DNA of 63,130 bases from Bacteroidales bacterium (GTDB taxonomy: Bacteria > Bacteroidota > Bacteroidia > Bacteroidales > VadinHA17), in NCBI GenBank assembly GCA_020201035.1, contig JAIVHO010000041.1:1-63130 (forward strand), written 5' to 3'. Under the pieces are notes generated by a model, which saw only the letters and a program-made list of their open reading frames with translations, was not told where the DNA came from and did no database searches. A program made the position numbers and the translations under genes. Shown here piece by piece: positions 56,145-63,130 of the stretch. Position 1 is the first letter of the stretch; every line of letters begins with the position of its first letter.

Positions 56145-56254
56145 GATCAGAAACTCTCAATAATCCGGTACAACTCATGCGAAACAACAGTAAGCCCCCC
56201 TGATCAGGAACTCACTCCCGGATCAGAAGCTCTCAATAATCCGGTACAACTCAT
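56145..56254. repeat. 34-bp direct repeat copying the end of the OmpA-like gene
   Basis: GATCAGAAACTCTCAATAAT and following bases occur at 56145-56178 and again at 56221-56254 (one mismatch in 34). The second copy is the real 3' end of the OmpA-like gene on the minus strand; the first lies 76 bp further downstream of its stop, outside any gene. Confidence 0.88.
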
Positions 56255-57236
56255 CCAGATCAGGAGTCAGAATAATCTCCGTACGCCTGTTCTTCTGTCT
56301 GGCGTCTGCTGTCTTCCGGTTGTCAACCGGCATGTATTCTCCCCTGCCTGATGCAGTGAGTCTGTTTGGATCAATACCCGATCCCTCCAGAAGTACTCTG
56401 ACAACAGTAGTGGCGCGTTTAACACTCAAATCCCAGTTGTCCTGCATTGGTCCACCTGAAGAGATATATGGCACATCATCCGTATGACCCTCTATCATAA
56501 TCTGAATATCGGGATTGCGTGCAAGAAGGGTGGCCAGTTTCCTAAGGGCATCCCGGCCGTTGGCGTCTATATTGTAACTGCCTGTTTTGAACAGCAGCTT
56601 CTCATCAAGGGAAACATAAACCTTACCATTTTTCTGGGTTACGGTAAGTCCGTTATTTTCAAACCCGAACAGTGCATCTGAAACCTTCTTCTTAAGCTCT
56701 CTTACGGCATTCTGTTGTGCATCCAGAATCCTTTCAAGCTCCATCAGTCTGGCACTCCTCTTCTCCAGTTCAAAAGTGAGCTCATCCAGTTCAGCCCGTC
56801 TTGCCTCCATTCCAGATTCCAGCTGCCTGAGAATCTCCTCCTTGTTCTGAAGGGTCTCCTGTGCTGCCTGCAACTCCTGCAATAACCGGCGGGTCTCTGC
56901 AACATTACCCCTTATCAGATCTTCCTGTGCCTTCTGCAGCTCTATATACCTGTTATTAAGAGCATTATAATCAGACCTCGCCTCTTCTGCCTCTTTTTGC
57001 AGTACCACCCGCTGCTCCTCCATGCCGGTCAGCTCCGATTCAATAGCTGCCAGCCGGGCTTCCATCTCGCGGTTCTTCATTGAAAGCTCCAGATTATCCG
57101 CCTTAAAATCATCCCGCTCATTCATAAAATCAACACTCTTTTTATGAAGGGTCTTATATTTACCTCCCGGCACACAACCGGTTCCTGCAAATACCACAAC
57201 AATCACTGCCAATAATGTACCCGCTATTCCTTTCAT
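56223..57236 (-). CDS. OmpA-family lipoprotein with long coiled coil
   Basis: 337 residues. Signal MKGIAGTLLAVIVVVFAGTGC gives a lipoprotein anchored at Cys21. Residues about 35-195 are a continuous coiled coil rich in Glu, Leu and Arg. The C-terminal OmpA domain (about 210-330) contains EGHTDDVPY, NWDLSVKRATTVVR, SGRGEYMPVDN and RKNRRTEI-like residues (QKNRRTEIIL), which bind peptidoglycan. It should bridge the outer membrane and the murein. Monocistronic; its 3' end is duplicated downstream. Confidence 0.92.
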   Translation of the reverse strand: MKGIAGTLLAVIVVVFAGTGCVPGGKYKTLHKKSVDFMNERDDFKADNLELSMKNREMEARLAAIESELTGMEEQRVVLQKEAEEARSDYNALNNRYIELQKAQEDLIRGNVAETRRLLQELQAAQETLQNKEEILRQLESGMEARRAELDELTFELEKRSARLMELERILDAQQNAVRELKKKVSDALFGFENNGLTVTQKNGKVYVSLDEKLLFKTGSYNIDANGRDALRKLATLLARNPDIQIMIEGHTDDVPYISSGGPMQDNWDLSVKRATTVVRVLLEGSGIDPNRLTASGRGEYMPVDNRKTADARQKNRRTEIILTPDLDELYRIIESF

Positions 57237-57460
57237 AGGTAACTATTTAAATTTTTTATCATGAAATGTTAATACTTTCCCACACAGACCACTGCACCAC
57301 CAGATTATCTTTTTCAACAACAAGGACCACCACTCAAGAACATTCCGCAAATTAAACCGTTAATATAACGTAATTATCATTAATATTATTCCTGAACAAC
57401 TGAACAAAATTACAAAAATAGCGGCTCAGGAACCAGCAGAAGAGTGCAATATTATTTTTA

Positions 57461-57468
57461 TATCTTTG
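57461..57468 (+). promoter_or_regulatory. Candidate -7 box for dxs
   Basis: TATCTTTG, 29 bp before the dxs ATG; fits TAnnTTTG. No clear -33. Confidence 0.5.
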
Positions 57469-57497
57469 CACCTTCAAAGGTCAATTATTATCACCTG

Positions 57498-59432
57498 ATG
57501 TACGAACTACTCAACACAATATCAACGCCGGAAGATCTGAGGAAGCTCGCTCCCGATGATCTGAGAAGGGTCAGTGATGAACTGAGACAGTTTATTATTG
57601 ATATTGTCAGCACCAATCCGGGTCATTTCGGTGCCAGCCTTGGCGTGGTGGAGCTGACTGTTGCCCTGCACTATGCGTACAATACTCCATATGATAAAAT
57701 CATCTGGGATGTTGGCCATCAGGCTTACGGCCATAAGATCCTTACAGGCAGGCGTGAAAACTTCCATACCAACAGAAGATACAAGGGAATCAGCGGTTTT
57801 CCAAAAATGGCGGAGAGTGAATATGATGCATTTGGAGTAGGACACTCCTCAACATCCATCTCAGCCGCTCTCGGAATGGCTACCGCAGCTGAGCTGAAGG
57901 GGGAGAAGCGAAAAGTAGTGGCAATAATCGGCGATGGAGCTCTTACGGCAGGAATGGCCTTCGAGGGACTTAATAATGCCGGTATTGAAAAATCAGACAT
58001 CCTGGTAATCCTGAATGACAACAACATGGCGATTGATCCCAATGTGGGAGCGCTGAAGGAGTACCTTCTTGATATTACCACCAGCAAGACATATAACAAG
58101 TTCAAGGATGAGCTGTGGCATATCCTTGGCAAAATCAGTAAGCTCGGCCCCAATGCCCAGGAGCTTGCATCAAAGCTTGAGACAGGCATAAAGAGTACTC
58201 TCCTGAAGCACTCAAACCTCTTTGAGGCAATGAATTTCAGATACTTTGGTCCAGTCGACGGCCACGATGTAACATATCTCTCAAGGATTCTTGAAGATAT
58301 GAAGAGGATTCCGGGACCAAAACTGCTTCATTGTATTACCGTTAAGGGAAAAGGATTCAGGCAGGCAGAACTTAACCAGACCCGTTACCATGCACCTGGT
58401 CTGTTTGACAAGGCAACCGGGGAGATTCTTGCTACTCCATCAAAGATAAAAAAGCCTCTTAACTACCAGGATGTATTCGGGCATACATTGCTTGAACTAG
58501 CCAGAAAAAACAAGAAGATTGCAGGTATCACTCCTGCAATGCCAACAGGCTGCTCGCTTAATATAATGATGAAGGAGATGCCTGACCGTGCCTTTGACGT
58601 CGGTATTGCCGAGCAGCATGCCGTAACCTTTTCGGCCGGACTCGCAGCAGAGGGTATGATTCCCTTTTGCAATATCTACTCCTCCTTTATGCAAAGGGCA
58701 TATGATCAGGTGATCCATGATGTGGCCCTTCAGAATCTGCATGTTGTTTTCTGCCTTGACCGCGGAGGATTGGTTGGTGCCGACGGAGCAACACACCATG
58801 GCTTTTTCGATCTCTCCTATATGAGAATTCTTCCCAATATGGTGGTCGCAGCCCCTATGAATGAGATTGAACTGCGCGATCTGATGTACACCGCCCAGCT
58901 TGAAAAAAACAGCGGGCCATTCACGATACGATATCCCAGAGGTACAGGTCTTTTCCCCGACTGGAAGGAACCCTTCTGTGAGATAGAGATCGGAAAAGGA
59001 CGGCTTATCAGGCAGGGATCTGATATTGCCATTCTTACAATTGGTCATCCCGGAAACTTTGCCGTTGAGGCATCAGCGATCCTTGAAAAAGAGGGTATCA
59101 GTGCAGCTCACTATGATATGCGGTTCGTAAAACCACTTGACGAAACCCTTCTGCATCATGTCTTCAAAAATTTTAAACATGTAATTACCGTTGAAGACAA
59201 CATGCTGGCAGGCGGCTTTGGAAGCTCTGTCCTGGAGTTTATGAACGAGCACAATTACACGGCAACCGTCAGGAGGCTAGGCATCCCGGACTACTTCGTG
59301 GAGCAGGGCACTCAGGAAGAGCTTATCAGGGAGTGCGGCTTTGACAGCCAGGGTATTGTGACCACGGCCAGAGAGATGCTGATATCAAAGGCCAGCCAGA
59401 AGCGCAACCATCACACAGCCCCTAAAATTTAA
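57498..59432 (+). CDS. dxs: 1-deoxy-D-xylulose-5-phosphate synthase
   Basis: 644 residues starting MYELLNTISTPEDLRKL, just after the candidate promoter; a longer frame from 57444 would include the promoter box itself and is rejected. Motifs: DVGHQAYGHKILTGRR, IIGDGALTAGMAFEGLNN and NDNNMAID (thiamin diphosphate and Mg site), DVGIAEQHAVTFSAGL, and the transketolase C-terminal domain (VEDNMLAGGFGSSV). First step of the non-mevalonate isoprenoid pathway. Convergent with the DPP IV gene (7 bp between stops). Confidence 0.97.
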   Translation: MYELLNTISTPEDLRKLAPDDLRRVSDELRQFIIDIVSTNPGHFGASLGVVELTVALHYAYNTPYDKIIWDVGHQAYGHKILTGRRENFHTNRRYKGISGFPKMAESEYDAFGVGHSSTSISAALGMATAAELKGEKRKVVAIIGDGALTAGMAFEGLNNAGIEKSDILVILNDNNMAIDPNVGALKEYLLDITTSKTYNKFKDELWHILGKISKLGPNAQELASKLETGIKSTLLKHSNLFEAMNFRYFGPVDGHDVTYLSRILEDMKRIPGPKLLHCITVKGKGFRQAELNQTRYHAPGLFDKATGEILATPSKIKKPLNYQDVFGHTLLELARKNKKIAGITPAMPTGCSLNIMMKEMPDRAFDVGIAEQHAVTFSAGLAAEGMIPFCNIYSSFMQRAYDQVIHDVALQNLHVVFCLDRGGLVGADGATHHGFFDLSYMRILPNMVVAAPMNEIELRDLMYTAQLEKNSGPFTIRYPRGTGLFPDWKEPFCEIEIGKGRLIRQGSDIAILTIGHPGNFAVEASAILEKEGISAAHYDMRFVKPLDETLLHHVFKNFKHVITVEDNMLAGGFGSSVLEFMNEHNYTATVRRLGIPDYFVEQGTQEELIRECGFDSQGIVTTAREMLISKASQKRNHHTAPKI

Positions 59433-59439
59433 CCGGCTC

Positions 59440-61650
59440 TTATTTAAGACTCCTCTCAAGAAAATCGGTATACTGCTGCATCAGCAGCAGATAGGTTGTT
59501 GTATTTGTATACAGCCCGTGCGCTCCGGGAGGATAAATCTTAAGCTCAAAATCCTTACCCGCCATATTAAATGCATTTACCAGCTGAAACGTGTGCTGCG
59601 GATGAACATTCTCATCCATCAGTGAATGTGCAAGCAGAAGATGCCCATCCAGATTGGCAGCATGAGTGGTAACAGCACTCTGTCTGTAGCCCTCTGCATT
59701 GTCATCCATCAGTCCCATATAGCGCTCCGTAAGTATGCAGTCATAGAACAGATGATCGGTAACCGGTGCTGCCACAATATTGGCCATGAAGACGCCCGGA
59801 TGGGTCAGCATGGTATAACTGCTGGTGTAACCCCCGAAGCTGTGTCCCCTGATAGCCATCCTGTCGCCATCAACCCATGGCATGGATGCCAGGTAACGGG
59901 CTGTCTCCGCAAAATCATATGACTCCATCTTACCGAGCTGCCTGTGCACAACCTTTTCAAATGCCGCCCCATAACCTCCGTTACCCCGGTTGTTTACCGA
60001 CGCAACAACAAAGCCCCTCTCTGCCAGCCACTGATGCCAGCCATTGGTACCAAAGGTGTTAAATACTCCCTGCGACCCCGGACCTCCATATATATCAAGA
60101 ACCAGAGGATACTGCTTCGCGGGATCAAAATCCACAGGCTTAATAAGGTATCCGTCAAGTTTCTGTCCATCTGCGGCTGTAAAGCTGAAGATCTCTCTGG
60201 GAGCATACTGATGTACTCCCAGATACTCCATCACGCGGTCATTGTTTACCAGCCTGTCCAGTTCGCGGCCACGGGTATCCATCAGGGCAGTGACGGAGGG
60301 AGTGTTAACATCAGACCAGGTATCAATAAAATATTTACCGTTATCAGATACATTTACGGTGTGATGAAATCCGCCGGCAGTAATCCTGCTCTTCCTGCTG
60401 CCATCGAACCGTATTGAATAAAGATTCTGGGCAAGAGGAGACTGCTCAGTTGACACATAAAGAAGGCTCCTATCCTTTACCGTAACAGCATTTAGGCTCT
60501 TTACCTCCCATTCACCCGAGGTAACCTGATTGATAAGATTACCATTGTAATCATACCTGTAGATATGTGCCCATCCGTCACGTTCCGATATCCAGAAGAA
60601 CTCATCTGTTGCTTCCGGGAAGTATATCAGGTCCTCCACCCCGGCAAAGAAATCGAATATATCAATCCATCCCTTTGCCTTCTCCTCCAGCACCAGGCTC
60701 TTTTCTCCGGTAACAACATCCACAAACCATACCTTCATATGATCCTGTATCCGGTTCATCCACAAAACAGCCAGGGTATTGGGTCGGGATGTCCAGTATA
60801 TTCTGGGAATATAACCTCCCCCAATATCAATATCGAGCCATTTTTTTTCACCAATCTCAGTATCAGCAACACCTATTCTGACTGATGGCGGATTATCCCC
60901 CACCTTTGGATAGGGAACCTCCATATATTCAGGATGATGACCTGAGAAATCTGTCAGTCTGTAGACCGGTACCTCTGACTCATCACTCTGCCAGTAGGCG
61001 ATAAACCTGCTGTCTCCTGACCATTTCCAGCCCTGCACAAGTCCAAACTCCTCCTCCTGTGCCCAGCCAAACCTGCCATTATAAACCTGTCCGTGTGCGT
61101 CATCCGTAAGCCTTACAACCTCCCCGGAGGAAAGAACAAAATGGTAAAGATCCCCATCCTTGCCATAACCCACCTTTTTCCCGTCAGGCGACACCTCCGC
61201 GGTAAATGCCTGACTGGCAACAAGCTTCAGTGCTTTATCCTCAAATGACCAGATATAATAATCTGAATTTCCTGAATAACGCCACACAGGATTGAAATTT
61301 GTCTGAAAAAGAATACTCCTGAAGTTATCCGCCCACTGAAAGGATACATACCTGAAGGGATCATCAGTGCCGGGGAATAGCAGTCCCTCCGTAGAAAAGA
61401 CCTTCTCCTCCTTAAGGCTTTTTATATCCTTTGTCCATATCTCCTGCGCATCTCCGCCGGTGCGGGTAAAGGAGTACTTCTCTCCCTCCTCTATCCAGAC
61501 TACGTTAGAAGGTCCGCGTCCGCTGCTGAGTGCTGAAGCTGAAAAAAGTGCATCCTGAAGGGATGTAAAATGCTCCTTCTGGGCTACCAGCGAGGGCATT
61601 ATCATCATTACGCCCAGTAATAAAAGGACAGATTTTCTGATACTCTTCAT
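59440..61650 (-). CDS. Dipeptidyl peptidase IV-like exported serine peptidase (S9B)
   Basis: 736 residues with a signal peptide (about 1-23, VAQKE). An eight-bladed DPP IV-type beta-propeller (about 40-490) includes the EEE-like substrate-anchoring region (AQEEEFGLVQGWKWS). The catalytic domain shows Ser604 in GHSFGGY, Asp679 in HSLMDENVH and His711 in PPGAHGLY. Removes X-Pro or X-Ala dipeptides from peptides in the periplasm. The second S9 peptidase of the window (see 30839-33544). Confidence 0.94.
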   Translation of the reverse strand: MKSIRKSVLLLLGVMMIMPSLVAQKEHFTSLQDALFSASALSSGRGPSNVVWIEEGEKYSFTRTGGDAQEIWTKDIKSLKEEKVFSTEGLLFPGTDDPFRYVSFQWADNFRSILFQTNFNPVWRYSGNSDYYIWSFEDKALKLVASQAFTAEVSPDGKKVGYGKDGDLYHFVLSSGEVVRLTDDAHGQVYNGRFGWAQEEEFGLVQGWKWSGDSRFIAYWQSDESEVPVYRLTDFSGHHPEYMEVPYPKVGDNPPSVRIGVADTEIGEKKWLDIDIGGGYIPRIYWTSRPNTLAVLWMNRIQDHMKVWFVDVVTGEKSLVLEEKAKGWIDIFDFFAGVEDLIYFPEATDEFFWISERDGWAHIYRYDYNGNLINQVTSGEWEVKSLNAVTVKDRSLLYVSTEQSPLAQNLYSIRFDGSRKSRITAGGFHHTVNVSDNGKYFIDTWSDVNTPSVTALMDTRGRELDRLVNNDRVMEYLGVHQYAPREIFSFTAADGQKLDGYLIKPVDFDPAKQYPLVLDIYGGPGSQGVFNTFGTNGWHQWLAERGFVVASVNNRGNGGYGAAFEKVVHRQLGKMESYDFAETARYLASMPWVDGDRMAIRGHSFGGYTSSYTMLTHPGVFMANIVAAPVTDHLFYDCILTERYMGLMDDNAEGYRQSAVTTHAANLDGHLLLAHSLMDENVHPQHTFQLVNAFNMAGKDFELKIYPPGAHGLYTNTTTYLLLMQQYTDFLERSLK

Positions 61651-61752
61651 AATATGTGATTTTGTGTAAAGGAACTATTGATATCTTTATTCCATAAAAT
61701 TATGGAAAATATCACATAGTACAGAACCTGCGTAACATTATTACCATCAGAA

Positions 61753-62574
61753 ATGAAAAATCTTCTTTTACCTGCCCTGCTTCTTCTGGGAATATCCCTT
61801 TACGGCAACCCGAAAACATACGGTGACAACTGGCACAACCCCGCTACTGCCGACTCATCCCGGGTTAAGGTTATGACTTTCAATATACTGCACGGAGCAA
61901 CCACACGCGGGGATTTTGACCTTGACGCCATTGCCAGGGTTATAAAAGATGAGAACCCTGATCTCGTTGCCCTGCAGGAGGTAGACTTTAAAACAAGGAG
62001 AGCCCGTGGTTACGACCTTGCAACAGAGCTGGGATGGAGAACAGGGATGGCTTCGCTCTTTGCCCGTGCCATGCCTTACGACGGTGGTGAATATGGTGAA
62101 GCGGTACTGTCAAAATGGAGCTTTATCAGCAGCAGAAATGTGGCACTTCCTCATTCTCCCGGAAATGAACCAAGAGCGGCACTGGAGACTACCATGGTAA
62201 CGGGTGCAGGAGATACCATTATTTTTATCGGAACCCATCTCGATCATCTTCGTACCGACACCGACAGGGTTGCACAGGCTGAAGCAATAGCTGAAATATT
62301 TTCAGAGACCAGGTATCCTGCTATTCTTGCCGGCGATCTGAATGATATTCCGGGCAGCAGGGCAATTTCAATTATTGAGAACGAGTGGAAGGCAGCATAC
62401 CGGGAGTTTGATCCTGAGTTTACCTTCCCGAGTGATTACCCGGTGAAAAAGATAGATTATATAATGGTGAGGCCGGCCGTGGCCTGGAAATTTATCAGTG
62501 GCAGAGTGGTCTGTGATACCATAGCTTCAGACCACTGCGCATATGTTGTAACACTGCAACCAGTTAAAGATTGA
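61753..62574 (+). CDS. Exported endonuclease/exonuclease/phosphatase-family protein
   Basis: 273 residues with a signal peptide (about 1-18). Readable EEP motifs: VMTFNILHGA (metal Asn), DLVALQEVD (metal Glu), GTHLDHL, LAGDLNDIPGS and the final SDHCAY (catalytic His). Such secreted family members hydrolyse nucleic acids, phospholipids or sugar phosphates; the substrate is not evident. Divergent from DPP IV with 102 bp between starts. Confidence 0.9.
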   Translation: MKNLLLPALLLLGISLYGNPKTYGDNWHNPATADSSRVKVMTFNILHGATTRGDFDLDAIARVIKDENPDLVALQEVDFKTRRARGYDLATELGWRTGMASLFARAMPYDGGEYGEAVLSKWSFISSRNVALPHSPGNEPRAALETTMVTGAGDTIIFIGTHLDHLRTDTDRVAQAEAIAEIFSETRYPAILAGDLNDIPGSRAISIIENEWKAAYREFDPEFTFPSDYPVKKIDYIMVRPAVAWKFISGRVVCDTIASDHCAYVVTLQPVKD

Positions 62575-62818
62575 CTTTTTACAGCCATTAATGTTTGCTC
62601 CAATTGACTTTTTGACTAATTTCGCATTCCGGCATATCGCGATGCCGGAGGATAATAAGCCGCCCGGATGGCAGGGCCAAGCGACCAGAACTGATCCGGT
62701 GGATCAGTTCCGCGAGGAGCCAGAAAGAGCCAGAGCTTCCGCTATCCGGAGTAAAAGAGACAACAGTAACAGAATTACAAAACTGAATAGAAAAGAAGAG
62801 TAAACAATTGAATAAGCC
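62575..62818. other. Hairpin-rich region upstream of tRNA-Leu
   Basis: 244 bp. Holds inverted repeat CCGGCAT / ATGCCGG (62629-62648), a copy of the tRNA 5' segment (62654-62672) and a perfect 10-bp inverted repeat GAACTGATCC / GGATCAGTTC (62688-62710). A 70-codon ORF (62591-62803) crosses all of these and looks fortuitous. Confidence 0.6.
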
Positions 62819-62829
62819 GCCCGGATGGC
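62654..62829 (+). repeat. 19-bp direct repeat: tRNA-Leu 5' end and an upstream copy
   Basis: AATAAGCCGCCCGGATGGC occurs at 62654-62672 and 62811-62829. The second copy contains the first 11 bases of tRNA-Leu and 8 bases before it. Confidence 0.9.
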
Positions 62830-62902
62830 GGAATTGGTAGACGCGCTGGTCTCAAACACCAGTGGTAGCAATACCGTGCCGGTTCGATCCCGGCTCCGGG
62901 TA
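62819..62902 (+). tRNA. tRNA-Leu (anticodon CAA)
   Basis: Class II tRNA of 84 nt: acceptor GCCCGGA pairs with TCCGGGT (first pair G-U), anticodon stem CTGGT/ACCAG with loop CTCAAAC giving CAA at 62853-62855, an extended variable arm, and T-arm GCCGGTTCGATCCCGGC. Discriminator A at 62902; no encoded CCA. Confidence 0.95.
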
Positions 62903-62908
62903 CACTTC

Positions 62909-62947
62909 AAGCCCCTTAACAAGCTTACGTTAAGGGGCTTTGCTTTT
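62909..62947 (+). terminator. Intrinsic terminator after tRNA-Leu
   Basis: Perfect 12-bp stem AAGCCCCTTAAC / GTTAAGGGGCTT with an 8-nt loop, followed by TGCTTTT. Confidence 0.85.
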
Positions 62948-62951
62948 GACG

Positions 62952-62971
62952 GGATACAAATAGGATACAAA
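62952..62971. repeat. Paired GGATACAAA direct repeats, 11 bp apart
   Basis: GGATACAAA at 62952-62960 and again at 62963-62971, one helical turn apart, directly after the tRNA-Leu terminator. Such paired short sites next to a tRNA gene can be integrase arm sites. The window ends 160 bp later without an integrase. Confidence 0.5.
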
Positions 62972-63130
62972 CTACATTGAATCGAGAAATATATCTGTCA
63001 GGATAACATTCAAGATAATAAATAATTTTATCAGATGCTTGACCTTCTTCCCGGTTTGTTATAACCTCAACTACGATTTTATACTATTAACTGCTTTGAT
63101 GCAACATAAATTCAATTTTTGAGCGATAAT

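Noticed and set aside
57444..57497. N-terminal extension of dxs
   Set aside because: The extra 18 codons overlap the candidate -7 box and do not fit the known dxs N-terminus; the ATG at 57498 does.
62591..62803. 70-codon ORF upstream of tRNA-Leu
   Set aside because: It runs through two hairpins and the copied tRNA segment; amino-acid composition follows the palindromes, not a protein.
62704..62970. 88-codon minus-strand ORF across tRNA-Leu
   Set aside because: Antisense to the tRNA (RSRDRTGTVLL is a familiar tRNA shadow).

Overview
This window looks like chromosomal DNA from a free-living member of the Bacteroidetes, probably close to Bacteroidales/Marinilabiliales. Pointers are the FecI-type sigma/FecR pair, STN and carboxypeptidase-regulatory domains, DPP IV and other S9 peptidases, DUF2723, TonB with a Pro/Glu-rich linker, the sppA-lpxK-punA block, and -7 boxes of the TAnnTTTG type (for example upstream of tRNA-Ala and mpl). 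Shine-Dalgarno sequences are mostly absent, as is usual in this phylum. There is no phage, insertion sequence or CRISPR array. This is mostly core chromosome with a few accessory loci.

Layout. 1-4518 (minus): a lipoprotein fragment, a nucleotide pyrophosphatase-like exported hydrolase, a short-chain dehydrogenase and class I fumarase. 4968-8695 (plus): a two-gene membrane redox unit, a CydA-like membrane protein followed by a second CydA-like protein with eight c-haem motifs. 8841-15113: UPF0316, an exported nucleoside hydrolase fused to an FmdE-like domain, a lipoprotein preceded by a (GTTTGTGG)n array, a metallo-beta-lactamase-fold hydrolase, mpl and zupT. 15564-22893: a small outer-membrane-like protein, tRNA-Glu, rpsT, radC, folK, sppA-lpxK-punA and an MFS transporter. 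22979-30253: a lamin-tail-domain exported protein, asd, hflX, a lipoprotein and tonB. 30447-39004: tRNA-Ala, an S9 peptidase, a flippase-like membrane protein, a frameshifted ABC transporter and two exported proteins. 39013-46802 (minus): an envelope-glycan/purine/repair cluster (O-antigen ligase, methylpurine glycosylase, DUF2723, purD, a membrane protein). 47038-51460 (plus): the translation block rplM-rpsI-rpsB-tsf-pyrH-frr. 51693-56125 (plus): a four-gene cell-surface-signalling locus. 56223-62574: OmpA-like lipoprotein, dxs, DPP IV and an endonuclease/exonuclease/phosphatase-family enzyme. 62819-62902: tRNA-Leu with repeats on both sides.

The two most unusual loci are these. First, 4968-8695 encodes a heterodimeric CydA-superfamily membrane module joined to a periplasmic octahaem chain, with no canonical CydB beside it. 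Second, 51693-56125 places sigma and anti-sigma genes between two paralogous exported proteins, one of which carries the STN signalling domain normally found on a TonB-dependent receptor, although no receptor gene is present. A further recurring pattern is that several intergenic gaps hold two to three copies of unrelated short repeats (34-46 bp) that touch start or stop codons.

All calls are from reading the sequence. Family assignments rest on remembered motifs and domain order, not on database searches.
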